From Hylemonella gracilis str. Niagara R (GTDB lineage: Bacteria > Pseudomonadota > Gammaproteobacteria > Burkholderiales > Burkholderiaceae_C), in assembly GCF_000600295.1 (NCBI RefSeq), contig NZ_JEMG01000001.1:1803165-1867164 (forward strand): DNA of 64,000 nt, in the 5' to 3' direction. Shown here piece by piece: positions 16,771 through 25,743 of the stretch (position 1 is its first letter; each line of letters starts with the position of its first letter). A model generated the notes under the pieces. The model saw only the letters and a list, made by a program, of their open reading frames with translations, made no database searches and was not told where the DNA came from. The translations under genes were made by a program, and so were the position numbers.

Positions 16771-19275
16771 ATGACGTCAGCCCTTGCCGTTGGAGCATCG
16801 CCTGTCGCGGCAGGTCCCCTGGAGGCGTCTTCCGCTTCCGACGCCGCCGCCACTGCCTCCTGTGCCTTTCCCACGGTTGCCTACGCCGCATCCAGTGCCG
16901 CCGACGCGTGTGCCTTGGTGGATGACCCCCAGTTCTGGCCCGCTTTCGGCCGCCCGCTGTCTGAGCAGGGTCCGGCCGATGTGGCGCCGGATCGGGCCAA
17001 TACGCTCCTGTGGGAGTCTCGCCTCGCGATCGAGGGCATGTACTGCGCCGCCTGTGCTCTCAACGTGGAAGATGCACTGCGCCATCTGCCGGGCGTGGAA
17101 ACCGTCAGCGTGAGCGCCGGCAGCCAGCGCGCGCGCCTGCGCTGGCGCGCCGGCGTGGCCCGCCCCTCCCAGTGGCTGGAGGCGGTGCAGGCTGCGGGTT
17201 ACCGCGCCGTGCCCGCGCAGGATCTGTTTGCCAGCGAGCGCCGTCGCCGCGAATCGCGCGGCGCTTTGTGGCGCTGGCTGGTGTCGGGCTTCTGCATGAT
17301 GCAGGTCATGATGTACGCGTGGCCGGCTTACGTGGCTGGGCCGGGCTCGGCCATGGGGGACCTCACGGGCGAGCAGGAGCAACTGCTGCGCTGGGCCAGC
17401 TGGGTGCTCACCTTGCCGGTCATGCTGTTTTGCTGCGGTCCCTTCTTCTCGGCGGCTTGGCGTGACCTGACGAGTGGTTTCAGGCAAGGTCGCCTCAGCC
17501 TACGCATCGGCATGGACGTGCCCGTGGCCCTGGGCATGGGCATCACCTTCGTCGTCAGCACCCTGGGCACCTTCGAGCCACAGGGCATCTTCGGGCGCGA
17601 GGTCTATTTCGACTCGCTGACCATGTTCGTCTGCTTCCTGCTGACCGGGCGTTGGCTGGAGCTGCGCCTGCGCAACCGCACGGCCGGCGCACTGGACGCC
17701 CTGATGAACCGCCTGCCCGAGAGCGTGTTGCGCCAGACCCGTGACGAGGCAAGTCCTGACGGGGAACCGCGTTACGAGCGGGTCGCCTTGCACCGCGTGC
17801 GCGTGGGCGACCTGCTGCGTGTGCTGCCCGGGGAGGCCTTCCCTGCCGACGGTGTGCTGCTCGAGGGCCTGCCGCACAACAGCACCCAGGTCGACGAAGC
17901 CTTGCTCACCGGCGAATCGCGGCCGCTCAAGCGCGGTCCGGGTGACGCCCTCATCGCGGGCAGCCACAACCTGGCGGCGCCGGTGCTGATGCGGGTCGAG
18001 CGCGTGGGCAAGGACACGCGTTACGCGCAGATCGTCGCCCTGATGGAGCAGGCCGAGGCCAGCCGGCCGCGCATGGCGCAGTTGGTGGATCGACTGGCAC
18101 GGCCTTTCCTGATCGTCGTGCTGCTGGCGGCTGCCGGGGCAGCGGTCTACTGGTGGCAGGTCGATGCCGCAACAGGGCAGGGCGGGCCAGGCCATGCCCT
18201 GATGGTGGCCGTGGCCGTGCTCATCGTCACCTGTCCCTGCGCGTTGACCCTGGCCACGCCGGCGGCCTTGCTGGCGGCCGCGGGCACGCTGGCGCGCCAG
18301 GGCGTGCTGGTGCGCCGGCTCTCGGCGCTCGAAGCCCTGGCCAGTGTCGACACGGTGGTGTTCGACAAGACCGGCACCCTGACCAGCGACGCCCTGACCC
18401 TGCAGGCCGTGCGCACCCGCGAGGGCCTGACACGGGGCCTGGCCCTGGCCTGGGGCGCGGCGCTGGCACGCCAGTCCCTGCACCCGCTCTCGCGGGCCCT
18501 GGTCAAGGCCACCACCGCGGCGCAAGACGTCACCCCGGTCGAGAACCTGAGGGAACACAGCGGCCGGGGCCTGACGGGCACGGTGGACGGACGCGCCTTG
18601 CGCCTTGGTTCGCCCTTGCATTGCGGGGTACCTGCGCAGGCCGTGTTCGGGCCGCATGCCATGCTCTCGGACGAGCAGGGCTGGTTGGCCACTTTTGAAT
18701 TCGGCGAGGAAATCCGGCCGGACGCAGGTGCAACGGTCGCTGCCCTGCGCGAGCAGGGCCTGGCGGTGCGCATGTTGTCGGGCGACGCGCCGGCGCCGGT
18801 GGCGCGCGTGGCGCGCGAACTGGGGCTGGACCTGGCAGATGCGCGGGGTGCGTGCGCGCCAGATGACAAGTTAACGACCTTGCGACAGCTGCAGGCCCAG
18901 GGCCGCAGGGTGGCCGTGGTTGGCGATGGGCTGAACGATGGCCCGGCGCTGGCGGGTGCCCAGGTGTCCTTCGCTTTTGGTCCTTCCGTGCCGCTGGCCC
19001 GTGCGCGGGCCGATTTTGTGGTGCTGGGCGAGCATCTGGACAGCGTGGTGCAGGCGCAGACCATCGCTCGGCGCACTTTGCGCATCGTGCGGCAGAACAT
19101 CGCCTGGTCCGTGGCCTACAACGCCGCCTGCATTCCCTTGGCCGTGGCCGGGCTGCTGCCGGCCTGGGCGGCTGGTCTGGGCATGGCCGCCAGTTCCCTG
19201 CTGGTGGTGCTCAACGCGCTGCGCCTGACGCGCCCCGCCGCCGCGCGGGCCGAGCCCTCCCTGAAAGGTGCGTGA
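16771..19275 (+). CDS. ccoI: cbb3-oxidase-associated copper P1B-type ATPase
   Basis: About 834 residues of a heavy-metal P-type ATPase of the CcoI/FixI type, which delivers copper towards the cbb3 oxidase. A heavy-metal-associated domain has GMYCAACAL. Six to eight membrane helices follow, with the metal-site CPCAL, phosphorylation motif DKTGTLTSD, SLHPLS of the P1B group and GDGLNDGPAL. It lies directly upstream of ccoS and ccoNOQP, sharing TGATG with ccoS. The N-terminus before LVDDPQFW is low-complexity; possible starts are ATG 16744, ATG 16771 and GTG 16918, none with a good ribosome-binding site. Confidence 0.92.
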   Translation: MTSALAVGASPVAAGPLEASSASDAAATASCAFPTVAYAASSAADACALVDDPQFWPAFGRPLSEQGPADVAPDRANTLLWESRLAIEGMYCAACALNVEDALRHLPGVETVSVSAGSQRARLRWRAGVARPSQWLEAVQAAGYRAVPAQDLFASERRRRESRGALWRWLVSGFCMMQVMMYAWPAYVAGPGSAMGDLTGEQEQLLRWASWVLTLPVMLFCCGPFFSAAWRDLTSGFRQGRLSLRIGMDVPVALGMGITFVVSTLGTFEPQGIFGREVYFDSLTMFVCFLLTGRWLELRLRNRTAGALDALMNRLPESVLRQTRDEASPDGEPRYERVALHRVRVGDLLRVLPGEAFPADGVLLEGLPHNSTQVDEALLTGESRPLKRGPGDALIAGSHNLAAPVLMRVERVGKDTRYAQIVALMEQAEASRPRMAQLVDRLARPFLIVVLLAAAGAAVYWWQVDAATGQGGPGHALMVAVAVLIVTCPCALTLATPAALLAAAGTLARQGVLVRRLSALEALASVDTVVFDKTGTLTSDALTLQAVRTREGLTRGLALAWGAALARQSLHPLSRALVKATTAAQDVTPVENLREHSGRGLTGTVDGRALRLGSPLHCGVPAQAVFGPHAMLSDEQGWLATFEFGEEIRPDAGATVAALREQGLAVRMLSGDAPAPVARVARELGLDLADARGACAPDDKLTTLRQLQAQGRRVAVVGDGLNDGPALAGAQVSFAFGPSVPLARARADFVVLGEHLDSVVQAQTIARRTLRIVRQNIAWSVAYNAACIPLAVAGLLPAWAAGLGMAASSLLVVLNALRLTRPAAARAEPSLKGA

Positions 19276-19412
19276 TGGAGATTCTGTACCTGTTGATCCC
19301 GCTGTCGGTCGCCCTGGTGTTTTTTGTCCTGGGCGGACTGTGGTGGGCGATCCAGCGCGGCCAGTTCGAGGACCTGGAGGCCGAGGGCGAGCGCATCTTG
19401 CGCGATGACTGA
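19275..19412 (+). CDS. ccoS: cbb3-type cytochrome oxidase assembly protein CcoS
   Basis: A 45-residue protein beginning MEILYLLIPLSVALVFF, with one membrane helix and the GLWWAIQRGQFEDLE segment typical of CcoS. CcoS is needed for cofactor insertion into the cbb3 oxidase. Its ATG overlaps the ccoI stop codon in TGATG, indicating translational coupling. The gene is short and easily missed. Confidence 0.93.
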   Translation: MEILYLLIPLSVALVFFVLGGLWWAIQRGQFEDLEAEGERILRDD

Positions 19413-19423
19413 ATGCGGTCGGT

Positions 19424-19437
19424 TTGACATGCGTCAA
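19424..19437. promoter_or_regulatory. FNR/Anr box upstream of ccoN
   Basis: TTGACATGCGTCAA is a symmetric TTGAC-N4-GTCAA variant of the FNR consensus. Its centre (19430.5) predicts a transcription start at about 19472, 11 bases before ATG 19483, which also leaves room for the AGAGGTGAA ribosome-binding site. It lies 12 bases after the ccoS stop codon. Confidence 0.75.
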
Positions 19438-19482
19438 ACCGGCGATGTACCCAAGCGGGCAGACTGTGAACAGAGGTGAAAC

Positions 19483-20922
19483 ATGACAATACTTAAACAG
19501 GACGCCACGGTCTACAACGACACCGTGGTTCGGCAATTCGCCATCATGACGGTGGTCTGGGGCGTGGTCGGCATGCTGGTGGGCGTCATCATCGCCGCCC
19601 AGCTGACCTGGCCCGAGTTGAATTTCGGCATCCCCTGGCTCAGCTACGGACGCTTGCGCCCCTTGCACACCAACGCGGTGATCTTCGCCTTTGGCGGTTG
19701 CGGTCTGTTCGCATCGGCTTATTACGTGGTTCAGCGCACTTGCCAGGTCCGCCTGTTTGGCGGGCCGCTGGCGGCATTCACGTTCTGGGGCTGGCAGGTG
19801 GTCATCGTGCTGGCGGCCATCACGCTGCCGCTGGGCTACACCTCGGGCAAGGAATACGCCGAACTCGAATGGCCGATCGACATCCTGATCACCCTGGTCT
19901 GGGTGGCCTTCGCTCTGGTGTTCTTCGGCACCGTGGGCATGCGCAAGGTCCGCCACATCTACGTGGCCAACTGGTTCTTCGGGGCCTTCATCATCGCCGT
20001 GGCGCTGCTGCACATCGTCAATAGCGCGGCCGTGCCAGCCGGATTCTGGAAGTCCTATTCGGCCTACGCCGGTGTGCAGGACGCCATGGTGCAGTGGTGG
20101 TACGGCCACAACGCGGTGGGCTTCTTCCTGACCGCCGGCTTCCTGGGCATGATGTATTACTTCATCCCCAAGCAGGCCGAGCGGCCGGTCTACAGCTACC
20201 GCCTGTCCATCGTCCACTTCTGGGCGCTGATCTTCACCTACATGTGGGCGGGGCCGCACCACCTGCACTACACGGCTTTGCCGGACTGGACGCAATCGAT
20301 TGGCATGCTCTTCTCGCTGATCCTGCTCGCCCCCAGCTGGGGCGGCATGATCAACGGCATCATGACGCTCAGCGGCGCCTGGCACAAGCTGCGCGACGAC
20401 CCCATCCTGCGCTTCCTGATCGTCAGCCTGTCCTTCTACGGCATGAGCACCTTCGAAGGACCGATGATGTCCATCAAGACGGTCAACGCCCTGAGCCACT
20501 ACACCGACTGGACCATCGGCCACGTGCACAGTGGCGCCCTGGGCTGGGTGGGCCTGGTGACCATGGGCAGCATGTACTACCTCATCCCGCGCCTGTTCGG
20601 TCAGAAGCAGATGTACAGCGTCAAGGCCATCGAGGTTCACTTCTGGGTGTCCACGGTGGGCATCGTGATCTACATCGCGGCCATGTGGATCGCTGGCGTG
20701 ATGCAGGGCCTGATGTGGCGCTCGGTCGACGCCGACGGCACGCTGACCTACACCTTTGTTGAGTCGGTCAAGGCCACCTATCCCTTCTACGTGCTGCGTC
20801 TGCTGGGCGGTCTCTTGTACCTCGCGGGCATGGTGCTGATGCTCTGGAACGTGATCAAGACGGCCACGGCCGGGCGCGTTGAACCGGTGCGCATCCCCAA
20901 CGTCGCGGCGGCCCACGTCTGA
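19483..20922 (+). CDS. ccoN: cbb3-type cytochrome c oxidase subunit I
   Basis: A 479-residue membrane protein, the heme b / heme b3-CuB catalytic subunit of the high-affinity terminal oxidase. Heme and copper ligand regions are visible as [43 protein letters not shown] and [13 protein letters not shown]. Length fits the family. It opens the ccoNOQP operon downstream of an FNR box and is followed 10 bases later by ccoO. Confidence 0.97.
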   Translation: MTILKQDATVYNDTVVRQFAIMTVVWGVVGMLVGVIIAAQLTWPELNFGIPWLSYGRLRPLHTNAVIFAFGGCGLFASAYYVVQRTCQVRLFGGPLAAFTFWGWQVVIVLAAITLPLGYTSGKEYAELEWPIDILITLVWVAFALVFFGTVGMRKVRHIYVANWFFGAFIIAVALLHIVNSAAVPAGFWKSYSAYAGVQDAMVQWWYGHNAVGFFLTAGFLGMMYYFIPKQAERPVYSYRLSIVHFWALIFTYMWAGPHHLHYTALPDWTQSIGMLFSLILLAPSWGGMINGIMTLSGAWHKLRDDPILRFLIVSLSFYGMSTFEGPMMSIKTVNALSHYTDWTIGHVHSGALGWVGLVTMGSMYYLIPRLFGQKQMYSVKAIEVHFWVSTVGIVIYIAAMWIAGVMQGLMWRSVDADGTLTYTFVESVKATYPFYVLRLLGGLLYLAGMVLMLWNVIKTATAGRVEPVRIPNVAAAHV

Positions 20923-20932
20923 GGAGAACAAC

Positions 20933-21550
20933 ATGGCACAACACAAAACCTCGGGTCACGAGAAGATCGAGACCAACAACTTCCTGATGATCGTGCTGAT
21001 CCTGCTGGTGCTGCTGGTGGGGGGGCTGGTCGAGATCGTTCCGCTCTTCTTCCAGAAGTCCACTACCCAGCCGCTGGAAGGCGTCAAGCCTTACACCGCG
21101 CTGCAGCTGGCAGGACGCGATGTCTACATCCGCGAAGGTTGCTACAACTGCCATTCGCAGATGATCCGTCCCTTCCGCGCCGAAACGCTGCGTTATGGCC
21201 ACTACTCCGTGGCCGGGGAATCGGTCTATGACCACCCCTTCCAGTGGGGCAGCAAGCGCACGGGGCCGGATCTGGCCCGCGTGGGCGGTCGCTACAGCGA
21301 TGAGTGGCACCGCATCCACTTGATCAACCCGCGCGACCTGGTGCCGGAATCGAACATGCCGGCCTATCCCTGGCTGGAGAAGAATCTGGTGAATGCCAAC
21401 GCGCTGCCGAATCACATGAAGGCCCTGCGCGTGGTTGGCGTGCCCTACACGGACGAACAGATCGCACAGGCGCCCGCGGACGTCAAGGGCAAGACCGAGA
21501 TGGACGCGCTGATCGCCTACCTGCAGGTGCTGGGCACCGCGCTCAAGTAA
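20933..21550 (+). CDS. ccoO: cbb3-type cytochrome c oxidase subunit II (mono-heme)
   Basis: A 205-residue membrane-anchored c-type cytochrome. One N-terminal helix (about 19-38, [20 protein letters not shown]) anchors it, and a single heme-binding motif CYNCH is followed by SQMIRPF; the distal methionine lies in [10 protein letters not shown]. It passes electrons from CcoP to CcoN. ATG 20933 follows GAGGAGAACAAC; the earlier in-frame ATG lies inside ccoN. Confidence 0.96.
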   Translation: MAQHKTSGHEKIETNNFLMIVLILLVLLVGGLVEIVPLFFQKSTTQPLEGVKPYTALQLAGRDVYIREGCYNCHSQMIRPFRAETLRYGHYSVAGESVYDHPFQWGSKRTGPDLARVGGRYSDEWHRIHLINPRDLVPESNMPAYPWLEKNLVNANALPNHMKALRVVGVPYTDEQIAQAPADVKGKTEMDALIAYLQVLGTALK

Positions 21551-21555
21551 GGAGC

Positions 21556-21696
21556 ATGGACATGGACATCAATACCCTGCGTTCCGTCGTCACCGTGGTG
21601 GGGCTGCTGTGCTTCGTCGGCATCGTGGCCTGGGCCTGGTCCGCGCGCAAGCGGGCGGACTTCGAGCAAGCCGCTCGCCTGCCCTTCGAAGAATGA
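21556..21696 (+). CDS. ccoQ: cbb3-type cytochrome c oxidase subunit CcoQ
   Basis: A 46-residue protein with one membrane helix (VVTVVGLLCFVGIVAWAWS) followed by ARKRADFEQAARLPFEE, matching the CcoQ/FixQ pattern. CcoQ stabilises the assembled oxidase. ATG 21556 follows AAGGAGC; ATG 21562 is an alternative. It sits between ccoO and ccoP as expected. Confidence 0.92.
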   Translation: MDMDINTLRSVVTVVGLLCFVGIVAWAWSARKRADFEQAARLPFEE

Positions 21697-21725
21697 AGAC
21701 AAGACACTGAAGGCGAGTACACATC

Positions 21726-22643
21726 ATGAGCGACTTCACGCACAACTACTGGTCGATCTTCATTGGCGCCGTCACCCTCATCAGCATCATCGCCTGTCTG
21801 GTGCTGCTCTGGGTGTCGGGCAAGGTCAAGGTCAAGAATGCCTCCGCCGACAACAGCACCGGCCATGTCTGGGACGAGGATCTGCGCGAGATGAACAACC
21901 CCCTGCCGCGTTGGTGGGTGGGCCTGTTCATCCTCACCATCATCTTCTCCCTGGTCTATCTGTTTCTGTATCCCGGCCTGGGCAAGCACGAAGGGTCCCT
22001 GGGGTGGACGCAACTGGGCGAGTACGAAGCTGAGATGGCCAAGGGCGCGCAGCAGGTGGCGCCCCTGTACGCGAGGTTCGCGGGACTGAGCGTGCCGGAC
22101 ACGAGCAAGGACGGCCAGGCCCTGACCATGGGGGAAAAGCTGTTCCTGAACAACTGCGCCCAATGCCACGGCAGCGACGCGCGGGGCAGCAAGGGCTTTC
22201 CAAACCTGACGGATGGCGACTGGCTCTGGGGCGGCACGCCCGACGAGATCAAGACCAGCATCACGCAGGGGCGTGCTGGCGTGATGCCCCCGATGGCGGC
22301 GGCGGTCGGTGGTGCGGACGATGTGAAGAATGTCGCGCACTATGTGCTCAGCCTGTCCAACAGTCCGCATGACAGCCTGCGGGCGCAACTGGGCAAGGCC
22401 AAATTCGGGGTCTGCGCCGCCTGCCACGGTCAGGACGGCAAGGGCAATCCCTTGCTGGGCGCCCCGAATCTGACGGACGATGTCTGGCTGCATGGCTGGG
22501 GCGAAAGCGCGATCACGGCCATGATCAACGCCGGCAAGACCAACCAAATGCCCGCGCAAGGCACGGCACATGGCGGCAAGCTCAGCCCGGAGCAGATCCA
22601 CCTGCTGACGGCCTATGTTTGGAGCCGCGGTGGTGGCCGATAG
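21726..22643 (+). CDS. ccoP: cbb3-type cytochrome c oxidase subunit III (di-heme)
   Basis: A 305-residue membrane-bound di-heme cytochrome c. Two N-terminal helices (about 10-32 and 62-83) flank the conserved NPLPRWW segment. Heme-binding motifs are CAQCH and CAACH, each in a cytochrome c domain with downstream GVMPPM and TNQMPAQG methionine regions. It accepts electrons from soluble cytochrome c. Its 3' end overlaps the start of ccoG. Confidence 0.96.
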   Translation: MSDFTHNYWSIFIGAVTLISIIACLVLLWVSGKVKVKNASADNSTGHVWDEDLREMNNPLPRWWVGLFILTIIFSLVYLFLYPGLGKHEGSLGWTQLGEYEAEMAKGAQQVAPLYARFAGLSVPDTSKDGQALTMGEKLFLNNCAQCHGSDARGSKGFPNLTDGDWLWGGTPDEIKTSITQGRAGVMPPMAAAVGGADDVKNVAHYVLSLSNSPHDSLRAQLGKAKFGVCAACHGQDGKGNPLLGAPNLTDDVWLHGWGESAITAMINAGKTNQMPAQGTAHGGKLSPEQIHLLTAYVWSRGGGR

Positions 22644-24096
22644 AAAGGTCATTCCGGTCATCGCTGCCGAGGCCGACGGCGGCGAGACCATGGTCTCGCT
22701 CTACGAGGCCAGCAAGAAGATCTATCCCCGCAGCGTCAGCGGCCTCTATGCGCGCTGGCGCTGGGTGCTGGTCTGGTTGACGCAAATCGTCTTCTACGGC
22801 CTGCCCTGGCTGCAGTGGGGCGAACGTCAAGCCGTGCTCTTCGACCTGGGGGCCCGGCGTTTTTACCTTTTTGGCCTGGTTCTCTACCCGCAGGACTTCA
22901 TCTACCTCACGGGCCTGCTCGTCATCTCGGCGCTGTCGCTGTTCCTCTTCACCGCCGTCGCCGGGCGCCAATGGTGCGGGTATGCCTGCCCGCAGACGGT
23001 CTACACCGAGATCTTTCTGTGGATCGAGCGCAAGCTCGAGGGCGACCGCAGTGCGCGCCTGCGTCTCGACGCCGGGCCCTGGGGCCTGAACAAGTTCCTG
23101 CGCAAGGGCGGCAAGCACGCGGTCTGGCTGGCCTTGTCGCTGTGGACGGGTTTCACCTTTGTGGGTTACTTCACGCCGGTGCGCGAACTCTGGGCGCAGT
23201 CCTTCACCCTGGGGTTCGGCCCCTGGGAATGGTTCTGGGTGAATTTCTACGCGCTGGCGACCTATGGCAACGCGGGTTTCATGCGCGAGCAGGTGTGCAA
23301 GTACATGTGCCCCTACGCGCGCTTCCAGAGCGCGATGTTCGACCGGGACACGCTGATCGTCAGCTATGACGAGCAGCGCGGCGAACCGCGCGGCGCACGT
23401 TCGCGTCAGACGGACCCGCAGGCACTCAAGTCCATGGGCCTCGGGTCCTGCATCGACTGCACGATGTGCGTGCAGGTCTGCCCCACAGGCATCGACATCC
23501 GCGAGGGTTTGCAGTACGAATGCATCAGCTGCGGGGCCTGCGCGGATGTGTGCGATGGCGTGATGGACAAGATGGGCTATGACCGTGGCCTGATCCGCTA
23601 TACCACGCAGAACGCGCTGCACGGAGGTTGGAGCCGCCTGCAGACCTGGAAACGCGTGTTCCGGCCGCGCGTGCTGGTCTACACGGCCATCCTCTGGGCC
23701 ATCATTTTCGGGCTGCTGGCGAGCCTGGCCCTGCGTTCGTCCTTCAAGGTGGATGTGGTGCGAGACCGTGGCGTGCTTGCCCGCATCGTCGTCGGTCCGG
23801 ACGGGCGCGGCATGATCGAGAACGTGTACCGCCTGCAGATCATGAACGCTGCCGAAAGAACGCAGCATTACCGCATCGTGGCCACGGGTCTGCCCGGGCT
23901 CGCCGTGGTCAGCGACGGTGCCGAAGGCGGCGAGATCACCATCGGTCCGGCGCAGTCACGCTGGATCGCCGTGCGCGCCCAGCTGCCTTACGAAGAAGGC
24001 GAGCGCGTGGGCAAGGGGAGCCATCCCATGCGTTTCGAGATCAGCGCCGACGACCATGTGGTCAAGGAAAAATCTGTTTTCCTCGTCCCCCGATGA
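22633..24096 (+). CDS. ccoG: Cytochrome c oxidase accessory protein CcoG (polyferredoxin)
   Basis: A membrane protein of about 487 residues with two [4Fe-4S] clusters, proposed to reduce Cu(II) for cbb3 oxidase assembly. Seen are KIYPRSVSGLYARWRW, WCGYACPQTVYTE, CKYMCPYARFQ, CIDCTMCVQVCPTGIDIREG and ECISCGACADVC, followed by a C-terminal Ig-like domain. GTG 22633 is chosen for a GGAG eight bases upstream; ATG 22615 would extend the overlap with ccoP to 29 bases. Confidence 0.94.
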   Translation: MADRKVIPVIAAEADGGETMVSLYEASKKIYPRSVSGLYARWRWVLVWLTQIVFYGLPWLQWGERQAVLFDLGARRFYLFGLVLYPQDFIYLTGLLVISALSLFLFTAVAGRQWCGYACPQTVYTEIFLWIERKLEGDRSARLRLDAGPWGLNKFLRKGGKHAVWLALSLWTGFTFVGYFTPVRELWAQSFTLGFGPWEWFWVNFYALATYGNAGFMREQVCKYMCPYARFQSAMFDRDTLIVSYDEQRGEPRGARSRQTDPQALKSMGLGSCIDCTMCVQVCPTGIDIREGLQYECISCGACADVCDGVMDKMGYDRGLIRYTTQNALHGGWSRLQTWKRVFRPRVLVYTAILWAIIFGLLASLALRSSFKVDVVRDRGVLARIVVGPDGRGMIENVYRLQIMNAAERTQHYRIVATGLPGLAVVSDGAEGGEITIGPAQSRWIAVRAQLPYEEGERVGKGSHPMRFEISADDHVVKEKSVFLVPR

Positions 24097-24127
24097 ACGG
24101 GCGGCTGGGAGCATCAAGGAGCAAGAC

Positions 24128-24394
24128 ATGCAAGACACAAAACCCTGGTGGAAGTTCGGCTACGTGTGGCTGGTCCTGTCCGGACCTCTCATCGTGGTGG
24201 TCGCGGGCCTGCATACCTTCTGGCTGGCCGCCAGCGCGCCCGATCCGGTGCTGGACACCCGCGTGCTCAGGCAGAACGAGGCCCCGGCACAGCAGGCGCG
24301 CAATCATGCGCAGACCGGCGCACCTGTGGCCGCTCCGGTGGACCTGCAGCTCGGCACCAGTTCCACCCCGTCCCAGACCCCGATCAAGCCCTGA
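24128..24394 (+). CDS. Short CcoH/FixH-like membrane protein
   Basis: An 88-residue protein starting MQDTKPWWKFGYVWLVLSGP, with one membrane helix and a Pro/Ala-rich tail. Position after ccoG and the PWWKFGYVWLV start fit CcoH/FixH, an assembly factor that binds CcoP. The tail is much shorter than the usual periplasmic FixH domain, so this may be a reduced form. It is preceded by AAGGAGCAAG. Confidence 0.65.
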   Translation: MQDTKPWWKFGYVWLVLSGPLIVVVAGLHTFWLAASAPDPVLDTRVLRQNEAPAQQARNHAQTGAPVAAPVDLQLGTSSTPSQTPIKP

Positions 24395-24465
24395 CAGGCA
24401 GGCGCACAGGCGACGCTAGCCGACCGCGAATCAACAAAAACACAGGCGTGTAGAGGAGCACAAGC

Positions 24466-24690
24466 ATGCAGTGGCGCAAACTGATGTGGATCGCCTGGCC
24501 GGCTTTTCTGGTCGCTGGTCTGCTGGAGATGCTGGTCTTTGCCTTGGTGGATCCGCAGGATCTGCACTGGTTTGGCCAGCCCGTCGAGCTGGCGCGTGCC
24601 GGGGTCTACACCCTGGCGTTCTTCGCCTTCTGGGGCATGGCCGGACTGGCCAGCGCCTTGACCTTGCTGTTGGCCCAGGAGAAAGATTGA
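24466..24690 (+). CDS. Small two-helix membrane protein at the end of the cco operon
   Basis: A 74-residue protein with two hydrophobic helices (about 8-27 and 45-70) joined by a short loop DPQDLHWFGQPVELA. AGAGGAGC precedes its start. I do not recognise a named family. Its place after the ccoG and ccoH-like genes on the same strand suggests a role in oxidase assembly or simple co-expression. Confidence 0.7.
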   Translation: MQWRKLMWIAWPAFLVAGLLEMLVFALVDPQDLHWFGQPVELARAGVYTLAFFAFWGMAGLASALTLLLAQEKD

Positions 24691-24740
24691 GCAGCGCCCG
24701 CTAGGGTGCTTATCCAGGCGTACCTTCGCGGCCACGAGGA

Positions 24741-24762
24741 CCACGACGTGCGCGTGTCGTGG
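24741..24762. terminator. Hairpin between the cco operon and fnr, weak terminator candidate
   Basis: CCACGAC (24741-24747) pairs with GTCGTGG (24756-24762) over an 8-base loop, in the 147-base gap between the convergent cco and fnr genes. No T-run follows on either strand, so this is only a candidate. Nothing else is recognisable in the gap. Confidence 0.3.
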
Positions 24763-24837
24763 ATGGCTCGCTTGCGATAGGAGGGGGCATCATCCAGACC
24801 GCGACGCGCGTCTTGTCTGAACCGGCATGCGCCGCGT

Positions 24838-25596
24838 TCAGTTGCAGGCCGGCTGGACCGCGTTCACCAGCCGGGTCAGGGCGTCCGTGTCCAGGATGCG
24901 CACGTAGCGCTGCTTGACCTCGACGATGCCGTCTTCCGCGAAACGCGAGAAGGTGCGGCTCACGGTTTCGAGCTTGAGGCCCAGGTAGCTGCCGATTTCT
25001 TCCCGCGTCATGCGCAGGATGAGTTCAGATTGGGAGAAGCCCCGCGCGTGCAGGCGCTGCACCAAGTTCAACAGGAAGGCGGCCAGCCGCTCCTCGGCGC
25101 GCATGCTGCCCAGCAGCAGCATGACGCCTTGGTCGCGCACGATCTCGCGGCTCATGATGCGGTGCACATGACGCTGCAAGCCATTGATCTCGCGCGACAG
25201 ATCCTCGATGCGCTCGTAGGGCATGACGCAAACCTCGGCGTCTTCCAGCGCCACGGCGTCGCAGCTGTGCAGGTCGTTCACGATGCCGTCCAGACCGATG
25301 ATCTCGCCGGCCATCTGGAAGCCGGTGACCTGATCACGCCCGTCCTCGGTGGTGACACAGGTCTTGAAAAAGCCGGTGCGGATGGCGTAGAGCGATTCGA
25401 ACTTCTCACCCGCGTGGAACAGTGCCTCGCCGCGCTTGACCTTGCGCCGTGCCGCCACAACCTGGTCCAGGCGCTCCATCTCCTCGCTGCTCAGGCCCAC
25501 GGGCATGCAGAGCTCGCGCAGATTGCAATTGGAGCAGGCGACCTTGATCGTGCGCAGATCCATCGCATGAACGTTGATGGTGGGGTGGGACGACAT
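24838..25596 (-). CDS. fnr: FNR-type oxygen-sensing transcriptional regulator
   Basis: A 252-residue Crp/Fnr-family protein. Cys21, Cys24 and Cys30 (CSNCNLRELC) with Cys112 (HSCDAV) match the four ligands of the oxygen-labile [4Fe-4S] cluster of FNR. A cyclic-nucleotide-binding-like beta barrel follows, then a helix-turn-helix EEIGSYLGLKLETVSRTF whose ETVSR recognition helix reads TTGAT half-sites. The window contains four such sites, at ligA/lysR, ccoI, ccoN and hemN. It is divergent from hemN and convergent with the cco operon. Start 25596 gives the family-like N-terminus. Confidence 0.95.
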   Translation of the reverse strand: MSSHPTINVHAMDLRTIKVACSNCNLRELCMPVGLSSEEMERLDQVVAARRKVKRGEALFHAGEKFESLYAIRTGFFKTCVTTEDGRDQVTGFQMAGEIIGLDGIVNDLHSCDAVALEDAEVCVMPYERIEDLSREINGLQRHVHRIMSREIVRDQGVMLLLGSMRAEERLAAFLLNLVQRLHARGFSQSELILRMTREEIGSYLGLKLETVSRTFSRFAEDGIVEVKQRYVRILDTDALTRLVNAVQPACN

Positions 25597-25674
25597 GGCG
25601 ATGATTGTGACACGGTTGGCGGGTGTCGCGGCCCCGGGGCCCTCGGGGGGGGCGAGGGGTGAATCGGTCACCTT

Positions 25675-25688
25675 TTGATGCAAATCAA
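25675..25688. promoter_or_regulatory. FNR box in the fnr-hemN divergent region
   Basis: TTGATGCAAATCAA is a perfect TTGAT-N4-ATCAA palindrome. Centre 25681.5 predicts activation of hemN transcription from about 25723, 21 bases before its start codon. On the other strand it lies about 85 bases before the fnr start and could also allow autoregulation. A 12-bp palindrome GGCCCCGGGGCC (25630-25641) lies between it and fnr. Confidence 0.75.
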
Positions 25689-25743
25689 GATGGGGAACGC
25701 GCCCGAGGCGCACAGTCTCGCACCAACCATCCGGTTTTCCCCC

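Noticed and set aside
25030-25662. A plus-strand frame opposite the fnr gene, 210 codons
   Set aside because: Antisense of the well-supported FNR regulator; the His/Gln/Ala pattern is that of complementary sequence.
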